DNA of 13,549 nucleotides from assembly GCA_937868025.1 (NCBI GenBank), contig CALMLJ010000536.1:1-13549 (forward strand), in the 5' to 3' direction. How positions within the stretch are numbered: the stretch's first letter is position 1; every line of letters begins with the position of its first letter. This DNA comes from an uncultured Acidimicrobiaceae bacterium. Its GTDB lineage: Bacteria; Actinomycetota; Acidimicrobiia; Acidimicrobiales; Microtrichaceae. Both the position numbers and the translations under genes were made by a program. Under the pieces are notes generated by a model. The model was not told where the DNA came from. It did no database searches and was given only the letters and a program-made list of their open reading frames with translations. Below are positions 5,282-12,542 of this stretch, in pieces.

Positions 5282-6391
5282 ATGAAGGATTCAGCCGACT
5301 CCGAAGCGCCGACCGTCCGCATGAGCGGCGCCGCCCTTCCGCGCCCGACAGCCCAGGAGGGCAGTGAGGGTCCCGAAGTTGTGTTGGTCTTCCGGCGTAA
5401 CGGGGCCTTGATGATGATCAACGAAGGCACCGTCGTCGAAGTGGTGAGCGGTCCCGGACTCGCGACGATCGGCCGACATCTGCGTTCGACCAGGAGCGAC
5501 ACCACGGTGCTGTGCGCCGACGACGACACAGCTTCGATCCTGGTTCGTGAGCTCGAACGTCAACATCGACCAACGGGACGATTCGCCCGAGCGTGTGTTG
5601 CCCTGCCGGCGTCGACCCGCATCGCCGTGTTGAGCCGTTGCCTTGCGCGGAAGTACCACGCACGCGTTGACACCTCCGACCTCAATGAGTGGAGGAAGGC
5701 CTTCGGCTTGGCCCCTGGCCCGGGAGCGATCGTGGCGCTCTGCGATCTGGCGTTGGCCAGTGGCCTTGCAACCGAGGCGCACCGTGACGGGGAGAGGCTC
5801 AAGGACCAGATGATCCGCAACGCCTTGAAGTCGATCGCGCAGAACGAGTTGAAGCTCAGCCAGGCGCTTCGGACGACTCGATCACGAGCCGCGACGAACA
5901 ACGTGGCCTTCCTTGCCTCGGAAGCGATCTGCACCGCCTGGGCAGCGGTCGAGGTGTTCGACCCCTTGGCACGCCACGAGTTCGTCGCAGATGGGACCGT
6001 CGTGGTCGCCGACCCGATCGGGGAGACGAGCGATGGGGCCATCGCTTGCTCACTCACGACGCCGTGCACGCTCAAGATCGGCGACGTGTCGTTCATGCCG
6101 AACGGATCAGGCGTCGCGGTCGGCGGGGGAGTGCTCACTCACCTGACGGTCAACTCCTCCGGATTGGTCGGCGTCTTCGCTCCCGGCTCCGTGCACTCGT
6201 CCTCGAGCGGACAGCGACGGTTCACCCCGATGAGGGCCGCCCTGGCGGAACGCACGACCCTGCTGGCGACGTGCACGCCATACCTCGGCGACGGGTTCAG
6301 CAATCGGTTGAGTGACTGGTGGACTGACGCGGCGAGGACGAGATCGCCGAGACCGGTCCCGTCCGATGTTGCAGCGGCGGCCGAACGATGA
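5282..6391 (+). CDS. hypothetical protein, 369 aa; first gene of helicase operon, possible replication protein
   Basis: ATG at 5282, stop TGA at 6389-6391 overlapping the helicase start. No Shine-Dalgarno site is seen, so leaderless initiation or a later start (M14) is possible. Polar N-terminus to about 30, then beta strands (VVLVFRRNGALMMINEGTVV, 33-52), a mixed region to about 150, helices (LCDLALASGLATEAH; DQMIRNALKSIAQNELKLSQ, 175-194; VAFLASEAICTAWAAVEVF, 208-226), and a C-terminal beta-rich part (237-300, e.g. CTLKIGDVSFMPNGSGVAVG) followed by a proline-containing tail. No family recognised and no P-loop, HTH or metal site seen. It follows the repeat-rich intergenic region and precedes a helicase. 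Two-gene replication loci with a helicase-like second protein are described for some Streptomyces linear plasmids, so a Rep role is conceivable but unproven. Confidence 0.75.
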   Translation: MKDSADSEAPTVRMSGAALPRPTAQEGSEGPEVVLVFRRNGALMMINEGTVVEVVSGPGLATIGRHLRSTRSDTTVLCADDDTASILVRELERQHRPTGRFARACVALPASTRIAVLSRCLARKYHARVDTSDLNEWRKAFGLAPGPGAIVALCDLALASGLATEAHRDGERLKDQMIRNALKSIAQNELKLSQALRTTRSRAATNNVAFLASEAICTAWAAVEVFDPLARHEFVADGTVVVADPIGETSDGAIACSLTTPCTLKIGDVSFMPNGSGVAVGGGVLTHLTVNSSGLVGVFAPGSVHSSSSGQRRFTPMRAALAERTTLLATCTPYLGDGFSNRLSDWWTDAARTRSPRPVPSDVAAAAER

Positions 6392-7830
6392 GCGCGCTCG
6401 GCGAAGTAGCCATGAAGCCATGTAGCCAACTGGTGGCCGACCATGACGTGGTTGGGAGTTCAACAGAGCGGCCCCAGAGTGGGCCCATGGGACTGCACCG
6501 GCCACCGACCGTATCGACGAAACCCACTCGTCCCCTGGTGGAAGGTTCCGCCACCGCCCATGCGCTCCACTCGGTGTGGTCGGGGGAGATCGCGACCGTC
6601 GTGAATGCTCCGCCAGGGTCGGGCAAGTCCGAGCTGCTGGCCGATGTGGTCAAGCACCTCGCGGACCGAGCGGGCATCGAGAAGATCGTCGTGGCGACGC
6701 CGACGCGGAGTCAGGCGGTATCGATCGCCGAGCGGATCGCGGAACGAACTGACCGCCCCGTCCTGCTCTCGATGAGCAACCCGTCGACGCGCCCGGTCGG
6801 AGTGGTCTGCCGAGGAGACGGGGACGAAGCCGGACTCATCGACCCCATCGTCGTTTCGACCCTCGCATCGTGTGCGGCCAAGAAGCAGGGGCCCGATGTG
6901 CTGATCGTCGAGGAGGCGTATCAGGCCACGTTCGCCGATGTTGCCAACGCAGCGGAAGGGGCAAAGCAGATCCTCCTCGTCGGCGACCCCGGCCAGATCG
7001 GGCCCGTCGTTGTGTCTGAGACGTCGCTGTACGGAGACGTTGGGCCTCACTCGCGTGCCCCAGAGGTCTTCGTGACTCGACCCGATGCTCACCGCTTCCA
7101 GATCGATGTGACGTGGCGCCTTGGTCCTCGAACCGTCGAGGTGATCGGCGGCCTCTACGACTTCGAGTTCACCTCTGTCCGTCCCGCCCGCTCCGTCGAG
7201 GGGTTCGATGGAGAGCTCGGTGAGATCCGGTGCGTCAACGTTGCTTCGATTCGGCCCGAGGAGCTCGGTGCCGAACGCGCCACTCTCGATCGGCTCGCCC
7301 ATGTCGCGGACCTCGCCGAGCAGTATGTCGGCAGGTTGTACCGCGAATCGACGCCGCTCGGCACCACCGTGCGTCAACTCGACCAGGGCGACGTTGCCGT
7401 CGTGTTGGCCCGAAACGCCGAGGTGTCGACGGTGAGCTCGATCCTCGCCGCTCGTGGCCTTGAGCGGATCACTGTGGCCACAGCGGACAAGATCCAAGGT
7501 GGCCAGTGGCCAGCTGTCGTCTCGCTCGACCCCATGTGCGAGATCCTGGTCGACCCGCCGGCGGACGCCCCGGCCGACTTCTCTCGAGCACCGTCGCAGC
7601 ACGCCCTCTCGCTCGGGCGGTTGTGCGTGATGCTGTCGCGGCACATGGGGCACCTCACCTGGGTTCACGATGATGCGTGGCCCGAGAAGCTGCTCATGCT
7701 GCCGGAGGGGGAGGAACGGGCGCGTGGTGAAGCCGTCCGACGAAACCTGTGCGGGGCCGGTTCTGAGCTGGCGGCATCTACGCATGTTCCTGCTGAAGAC
7801 GCTGTACTCGCCGGGAGGCTCGACCCATGA
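6388..7830 (+). CDS. superfamily 1 helicase / AAA-type ATPase of plasmid type, 480 aa
   Basis: Motifs, numbered from the ATG at 6388: Walker A NAPPGSGKSELL (73-84), Ia VVATPTRSQA (101-110), Walker B VLIVEEAYQ (171-179), motif III LLVGDPGQIGPVV (196-208), motif IV-like VTWRLGPRTVEV (241-252), motif V ITVATADKIQGGQWPAVVSL (361-380) and motif VI GRLCVMLSRHMGHLTW (410-425). This is an SF1 helicase core with all nucleotide-binding motifs; the RecA2 half is of the UvrD/AAA_12 type. Likely unwinds or remodels DNA or RNA on the element. The start at 6388 overlaps the upstream stop (ATGA) but encodes octad block D. An ATG at 6487 (MGLHRPPT) still leaves about 40 residues before Walker A and would place the octads upstream. 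It overlaps the next gene by 4 bases. Confidence 0.88.
   Translation: MSALGEVAMKPCSQLVADHDVVGSSTERPQSGPMGLHRPPTVSTKPTRPLVEGSATAHALHSVWSGEIATVVNAPPGSGKSELLADVVKHLADRAGIEKIVVATPTRSQAVSIAERIAERTDRPVLLSMSNPSTRPVGVVCRGDGDEAGLIDPIVVSTLASCAAKKQGPDVLIVEEAYQATFADVANAAEGAKQILLVGDPGQIGPVVVSETSLYGDVGPHSRAPEVFVTRPDAHRFQIDVTWRLGPRTVEVIGGLYDFEFTSVRPARSVEGFDGELGEIRCVNVASIRPEELGAERATLDRLAHVADLAEQYVGRLYRESTPLGTTVRQLDQGDVAVVLARNAEVSTVSSILAARGLERITVATADKIQGGQWPAVVSLDPMCEILVDPPADAPADFSRAPSQHALSLGRLCVMLSRHMGHLTWVHDDAWPEKLLMLPEGEERARGEAVRRNLCGAGSELAASTHVPAEDAVLAGRLDP
6405..6428. repeat. octad repeat block D (3 x 8 bp)
   Basis: AGTAGCCA (6405-6412), TGAAGCCA (6413-6420) and TGTAGCCA (6421-6428). It lies inside the reading frame if the helicase starts at 6388, but 58 bp upstream if it starts at 6487, a distance like those of the other blocks. 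This suggests an internal, RHH-controlled promoter for the helicase (inference). Confidence 0.7.
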
Positions 7831-8762
7831 CCGAAAACGATCTCGAGGACGCGGGCCTGTCGAGCCCGTTCCGCTTGCGTGCGTGCCTGGCGGCTGCCGG
7901 CGAACCGCTGCTTGTCGCGCATTCGCCCGTCGAGCGAGCCCTCCGCTACGCCGAGTTCCGCGAGCTCACGGGGCTGAATGAGGACGAGATTCTCACGAGC
8001 GCGATGTGCGCGGTTCCATTGCCGCTGTATCCCCGGGTTGAGACCGGCTGGGTCGACGGTCCCGATGGCCCGCGGAAGCGGTGGTCCGGCGTCGGTCCCG
8101 ACGTCATGTGGCACCCACTGATGTGGCTCCCTGACCGGCTGGCCGGCCGGTACATGCTCGACGACGGCTCCGGTGACGCTCGTCCCGAATCTGACGATGA
8201 GTTCGCTGCGCGCCTCGCCTTGGAACTCGCGACAGCGGGCCTCTACGTCGAAGCAACGGGGGAGTGGGTCGACATCTTGTCGATCGTTGGCCTCGACCTC
8301 GATTCGTCGGACGACTGGGATCGGGTGGCAGCATGGCTCGACGGCGCCGACGATGACCTGTTGGACGCGATCGACCTCGCGACCATCATCGACGACCCGG
8401 ACGATCCGCATTGGGCGGTCGCGGTGGTCGCTGCCTGGATGGATGATCTCGAACTGATCGCGCGGCAGTCCGCGGCCTCGGACCTGTTGAACACTCTGAT
8501 TGGGCTCGAGGAGGAACCCGAGCGAGATGACGCGACCGGCCGCCGCGTCGCGACGATGGTGTCGATGCTGGGGGCTACCAGTTTCGACCGTGGCGACGAT
8601 GAGGACGAAGGCGCCTGGTGGCTCGCGATGTCCTCCGCGCTGGAGACCAGCGACAGCGACGCAGTCGATGCGGCCCTGGCCGAGATGAGACTCCGCCTCG
8701 AGGCCATCGTCGAGGCGACGGCGTCAGCGATGGCCGAACAACTGGCGTCTGAGGCCGGGTAG
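7827..8762 (+). CDS. hypothetical acidic protein, 311 aa
   Basis: The ATG at 7827 overlaps the helicase stop (ATGA, 7827-7830), so it is co-translated with it; stop TAG at 8760-8762. The protein is strongly acidic with many D/E clusters (VGLDLDSSDDWDRV, DGADDDLLDAIDLATIIDDP, DRGDDEDEGAWW) and Trp-rich. The N-terminal third (FRELTGLNEDEILTSAMCAV, MWHPLMWLPDRLAGRY) looks globular and mixed; the rest is mainly helical. No signal peptide or membrane segment and no known motif. Conserved coupling to the helicase suggests a partner or a DNA-mimicking regulator, both guesses. Third and last gene of the 5282-8762 operon; a 74-bp gap follows. Confidence 0.8.
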   Translation: MTENDLEDAGLSSPFRLRACLAAAGEPLLVAHSPVERALRYAEFRELTGLNEDEILTSAMCAVPLPLYPRVETGWVDGPDGPRKRWSGVGPDVMWHPLMWLPDRLAGRYMLDDGSGDARPESDDEFAARLALELATAGLYVEATGEWVDILSIVGLDLDSSDDWDRVAAWLDGADDDLLDAIDLATIIDDPDDPHWAVAVVAAWMDDLELIARQSAASDLLNTLIGLEEEPERDDATGRRVATMVSMLGATSFDRGDDEDEGAWWLAMSSALETSDSDAVDAALAEMRLRLEAIVEATASAMAEQLASEAG

Positions 8763-8836
8763 AAGCACCCAACACAACGTCGTTCAGCGGCCGGTAGGGT
8801 CACGGATCCCCGCTCCCCGAACCATTGGAGGCAGCC

Positions 8837-9784
8837 ATGAGAACTCCGCGCAAAATGGCGGCCGCTGCCGCGATCATCGGGTTGATCGCGGCAGCGGCCG
8901 CTTGTGGCGGCAATGATGCCTCGCGTTCGACATCAGGATCGCCGAAGTCGAACGCCGAGGCGACGAGCAGGCCGGAGCTCAGCTTCGAAGGGGTACACGT
9001 CGACTCGGACGACCTCGATGCCGCTCTCGGCTCGGCGGCGAAGGTGGCGCTCTCGACAGCCGCCGCCCATGGCGGCTCGACCGACAAGACGTTCAAGTGC
9101 TGGGCGATCTCCCGGAAGCCGGTGAATGACACCCAAATCGAACTCGAGGACAACGCAATGTGTGGCCCGGTCCGGTACTACAACTCGGACGACGGTGAAA
9201 TCTTCCAACTGGCGGTGCTCCACGGAGAGGTGTCGTCGGAAGGCGGCACGCCGCGAGTCACCTTTAGAGAACCCTACTCAGAGTGGCACACGAGGCCAAC
9301 GCCGGTCGGCTTGTACCGGCCGGACGGTGTCGCCGCCCCAGAGAAGACCACCATCTCAACGCCGAGGCCGCCGACGATCACGGAGGACCTAGCTGCGTAT
9401 ATCGATCTGAGCGGAACCGGTGAGCTACAGACCGAAGGCAATGTGGCGAAACTGCATGGGACTGGATTCACGATCAAGGTTGGAATTGGCGTCGCGTCCG
9501 ACGAGGTTGAGACAGCCGACGAGGGCGGAGAGCCGATCTCCTGGTCGGCTCCTCAGGGCTCCGAGTTCCTGAAGGCGCCGCTAGATCACTACCAAGGGGC
9601 GACGATCGTGGTGTACCGGGGGGATAAGGCGACGACCCTCGATGTCCCTGGCTCCGAGTTCTCTTGGAGTGGCGGCTCGATTGTGCTTCTCGTCCCGGAA
9701 GGTCAGCCGGTGTCGCTCTCCGCAAGCCCTGAACCCGGAGCGACACGAATCGACCTTCGCACAGGTCGGTTGATCGGTAGCTAG
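8837..9784 (+). CDS. putative secreted lipoprotein, 315 aa
   Basis: An in-frame TTG at 8825 exists, but the ATG at 8837 has GGAGG at 8827-8831 with a 5-base spacer and gives a proper signal peptide: MRTPRK, a hydrophobic Ala/Ile core (8-22) and a lipobox ending AAAC with Cys23. The mature part starts CGGNDASRSTSGS, a flexible tether, followed by a globular region with Cys residues (KTFKCWAIS, NAMCGPVRYY, about 90-115) that may form a disulfide outside the membrane. The C-terminal part is beta-rich (TIKVGIGVASDEVE, TIVVYRGDKATTLDV, SIVLLVPEGQPVSLSA). Family not recognised. It lies apart from the upstream operon (74-bp gap; TAGGGT at 8794-8799 could be a -10 box, weak). Its stop shares a CTAG with the stop of the facing gene. 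Confidence 0.8.
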   Translation: MRTPRKMAAAAAIIGLIAAAAACGGNDASRSTSGSPKSNAEATSRPELSFEGVHVDSDDLDAALGSAAKVALSTAAAHGGSTDKTFKCWAISRKPVNDTQIELEDNAMCGPVRYYNSDDGEIFQLAVLHGEVSSEGGTPRVTFREPYSEWHTRPTPVGLYRPDGVAAPEKTTISTPRPPTITEDLAAYIDLSGTGELQTEGNVAKLHGTGFTIKVGIGVASDEVETADEGGEPISWSAPQGSEFLKAPLDHYQGATIVVYRGDKATTLDVPGSEFSWSGGSIVLLVPEGQPVSLSASPEPGATRIDLRTGRLIGS

Positions 9785-10407
9785 TTGAGGTAGCCGGCGG
9801 CAAGCCACGTACCGTCTGGTTGCTGTTCGAGACGGACAGCGATGGTGACGCCGGTGCGGATCACGGTCAGTTGGCCGGCGGAGTCGAAGTCGGCGGTCGA
9901 GCACTCGATGCGCCAGACGGGTCCTCCGCCGAGCGCGTTGATGGTCAGGTCATCGGACGCTTCGGAGCCGCTGACGACGATCGCCTCGGTCCTCGACATG
10001 TCGCCGGCGGGCGGGGGAGAGGGGTAGGAGAGTGAGGCGAGGAATTCGCCGAACGCCGGCGTGACGAGCGGAGCGAGGCGGGCCAGGTAGGCGGCCGAGC
10101 CTTCGTTGGTCGCTCGGGCCGCGGACGAGCATGCGAAGTGGGCGCTGACGCTGAACGGTTCGGTCCTGTCGACGGCGGACAGGTCCTCGGGGCCCGCTGG
10201 TGTCCATGGTTCCGCGGAGACTCCGTCGGGTTCCGGTTCGTCGACATGGTCATCGGGTGGTTGAGGGGCGATTGTGGTGGAGGTCGATGTTGGCTCTCCG
10301 GGCACAGAGTTCTGTCCGGCGTTGGTCACCTCGTCGGCCCTGGAGCAGGCGGTGAGCGCGAGGACTGCCACTGTCGCCATGGCTTCGACGCGACGACACC
10401 AGGTCAC
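9781..10407 (-). CDS. putative lipoprotein with NTF2-like domain, 208 aa
   Basis: The GTG at 10407 overlaps the stop of the hydrolase gene (GTGA), the same overlap style as elsewhere here. It yields a signal peptide VTWCRRVEAMATVAVLALTAC with lipobox LTAC (Cys21). An ATG at 10431 is an alternative start. A Thr/Ser/Pro/Asp-rich tether (TSTSTTIAPQPPDDHVDEPE) precedes a domain of about 120 residues: a helix with SAAYLARLAPLVTPAFGEFL, then strands ending VRLEQQPDGTWLAAGYLN, close to the stop. Helices plus a curved sheet ending in 'dG-W' is typical of NTF2-like folds, which in Gram-positive conjugation systems are used by VirB8/TcpC-type channel proteins. Assignment rests on pattern only. A role in the transfer apparatus is inferred from its operon with the hydrolase and membrane protein. 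Confidence 0.75.
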   Translation of the reverse strand: MTWCRRVEAMATVAVLALTACSRADEVTNAGQNSVPGEPTSTSTTIAPQPPDDHVDEPEPDGVSAEPWTPAGPEDLSAVDRTEPFSVSAHFACSSAARATNEGSAAYLARLAPLVTPAFGEFLASLSYPSPPPAGDMSRTEAIVVSGSEASDDLTINALGGGPVWRIECSTADFDSAGQLTVIRTGVTIAVRLEQQPDGTWLAAGYLN

Positions 10408-12542
10408 CTTCCGTCTGTAGACCAATGCCATGGCTCCTTCGTGAACGGCCGGAGGCCGTACTCGCCGGCGTGATCGTTGAGCCACTGCCAGCAGGCGGTG
10501 CTGTGCGAGCTGCAGTTCTCGAAGTCGATGGCGAGACCGCGCTCGTGCATCGACTGGCCAGGGCGGGCGGTCGGAGGACTACAGGAGGTCGAAGGTGCCT
10601 GGTAGATGGCGTAGTCGCTCGAGCCGCAGTTCCGCCGGCGGGTCGCGATCTGCGCGGCTGGGTCGCGGTAGCCGCCGCCTTTGAGGGTCACGCCGTCGGC
10701 TGCAGCCGCAGCGACCAGTGCCTTGACGTTGGAGGCGATGTCTTGGTGAACCAGGATCCCGGCGGCGGAAACGATGTCGGCGCGGTCGGCGGGTGGGCGG
10801 TCGGAACCGTCGATTCCGGTGGTGATGACGGCGCTGCCGCTGGTGGCGCACGCACTGTCGCCTGGGGCGTCGGTGGTGTCGTCGCCGAGCTCTGACGCGA
10901 TGAACTCGGCCCTACGGCTGACGCCGTTCGGCGTGTACCCATTGGCGGTACGGGCTTCTGCGGGGAGGCTTCGTGCTTCGCCGGCCCAGTCGAGGATCTT
11001 CACCAGCGGTCCTGTCGCCGCGGCGAGGGCGGCGTTGAGTTCGGCACTGTTGGCGAGTTCCGGGTCGCCGTTGACCCAGGTGACGGGCTTGGATCTCGTG
11101 ACGGCCGATACCTGTGTGATCAGGGTCGGGAAGCTGGTCGACGGTGGGTCGTCGAGGGGCACGTCGATGACGATCCGAGTGTACGGATCGAGATTGGTCG
11201 TGCTGACGATCCACGAGAGGTAGCTGGCGGTGGTCAGGTCTGAGGCGATCACGGTCGTTCCTGGGGCCTTCTCCGAGAGCGTGGAAGCGCCTGCGGCGGC
11301 GAGACGTCCACCGAACACAATGGTCGACTCCGCTGCGGCCGGCGGCGGGGTACTGCTGCTGGTCGGGCTGCCCGGTGCCGTGACGCCGGAGCCCGCTGGT
11401 TGCTCGCCGCCGAGCGCGCTGAGAAGGGCCCGGGCCAGCGCGGTCATCTCGACCTCCCAGTCGCCGTAGCGGGTGGGGAAGGCGGATCTCTGCACGGCTT
11501 GTGCCGCACGGTAGAACTCGATCGTCTCCCAGCCGGGGACCCGGACCAGTCGGGTGAGGAAGCTCGTGGTCGCGAACTGCGGGTCCATGATCTGAGCGAC
11601 TGTCCCCCAGCCTTGGGAGGGGCGTTGCTGGAAGAGTCCGACGCTGTCGCGGTCGCCGCCGGTGACGTTCACGAGCTGCGATTCCACCTTGGCGGTCGCG
11701 AGTGCGAGTGCGAGCGCTCGCTCGTTCATTCCGAGACTGATGGCCGTCCGGGCGATCGCCTGCGCATTGGCCATTCGCTCGTCGTTGAGGACCGCACCGT
11801 CGTGGAACTTGTACCCGATCACCATGCTTCCGGTGAGGGCCACAACGTCGACACTGGCTCCGGGCTTCGTCGCAGAGTCTTGGGGACACGCCTGCCCTCG
11901 GATCCAAGACGCGGCGAGGTCGTACACGCGTTTCATGTGTCCACTCGGGGCGCCAGAGGCGGTGGTACTCGAGCCTGCGCCCCAGACCGGCAGAAGGTCG
12001 AGCGCGGCGACCCACTGGTTCTCCTGGTCGAGGATGCTCCGTTCCTCGTTCCAGCTCCCCACGTCGCGGAGGGCGCCGGCGAGGCGCTTCGCCACGAAGC
12101 GGGTCGAGACCGGCAGACTCTGGGCTCCCGAGGTGTCAGGTGCGCCGGGGGTCGACGTGTCGATGAGGAACTGTCCGGACCATTGGCGTTGGCTGGTCGA
12201 GCCGGCGTCCTCGACAAGATTCACCTCGCCGTCAGCGACACCGCCTCCCGGCACGGTCGTGCCGTTCTTGGTCTGCACGGTGGCGAGGGCTGCGAGCACC
12301 TGCCAGGGGAGTCGTGCGGCGGCCGCCTCGGTGACGAACGCGTCGAGGGACGCCCTGGGCACTCCGGCGTCGAGGGCGGCCCGCGCCGACCGTTGCTGGC
12401 TGGCGGGATTGTCGCCCTGTCGCACTGTTGTGGAACTCGACGATGACGGGGCGTCGGGAGCGAAGGCTGTCAGGGCGACGAGGCTCGGCACGATGAGCAA
12501 CGCGACGGCGCGCCGGCGACGAAGTGCTGTTGATGGGCTCAT
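10404..12542 (-). CDS. multidomain peptidoglycan hydrolase: lytic transglycosylase-like plus VanY-type M15 D,D-carboxypeptidase, 712 aa
   Basis: ATG at 12542 overlaps the upstream stop (ATGA). A signal or anchor segment (about 9-28) leads to the cell surface. Residues about 55-190 start LPWQVLAALATVQTKNG and resemble a transglycosylase unit with Gln90 where Glu is expected. About 265-380 is a second SLT-like unit with TAKVESQL (candidate catalytic Glu287) and SVGLFQQRPSQGWG. After a Ser/Pro linker, 406-552 resembles an SGNH-hydrolase fold (VFGGRLAAAG, WVNG, KILDW, NGYTPNG) lacking the catalytic Ser, Asp and His. The C-terminus (about 585-712) is VanY-like M15B: SMHERGLAIDF with His666 and Asp673, and EPWHW with Glu703 and His706, all key residues present; several Cys suggest disulfides. 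Likely opens the cell wall for the transfer channel, like VirB1. Confidence 0.88.
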   Translation of the reverse strand: MSPSTALRRRRAVALLIVPSLVALTAFAPDAPSSSSSTTVRQGDNPASQQRSARAALDAGVPRASLDAFVTEAAAARLPWQVLAALATVQTKNGTTVPGGGVADGEVNLVEDAGSTSQRQWSGQFLIDTSTPGAPDTSGAQSLPVSTRFVAKRLAGALRDVGSWNEERSILDQENQWVAALDLLPVWGAGSSTTASGAPSGHMKRVYDLAASWIRGQACPQDSATKPGASVDVVALTGSMVIGYKFHDGAVLNDERMANAQAIARTAISLGMNERALALALATAKVESQLVNVTGGDRDSVGLFQQRPSQGWGTVAQIMDPQFATTSFLTRLVRVPGWETIEFYRAAQAVQRSAFPTRYGDWEVEMTALARALLSALGGEQPAGSGVTAPGSPTSSSTPPPAAAESTIVFGGRLAAAGASTLSEKAPGTTVIASDLTTASYLSWIVSTTNLDPYTRIVIDVPLDDPPSTSFPTLITQVSAVTRSKPVTWVNGDPELANSAELNAALAAATGPLVKILDWAGEARSLPAEARTANGYTPNGVSRRAEFIASELGDDTTDAPGDSACATSGSAVITTGIDGSDRPPADRADIVSAAGILVHQDIASNVKALVAAAAADGVTLKGGGYRDPAAQIATRRRNCGSSDYAIYQAPSTSCSPPTARPGQSMHERGLAIDFENCSSHSTACWQWLNDHAGEYGLRPFTKEPWHWSTDGR

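Noticed and set aside
8829..8836. A further octad (GGCAGCCA) before the lipoprotein gene
   Set aside because: A single unit formed by the ribosome binding site and start codon context; no tandem copies, so chance is likely.
8763..8836. Terminator hairpin between the acidic-protein gene and the lipoprotein gene
   Set aside because: No stable inverted repeat with a T-run could be found by eye in this 74-bp gap.
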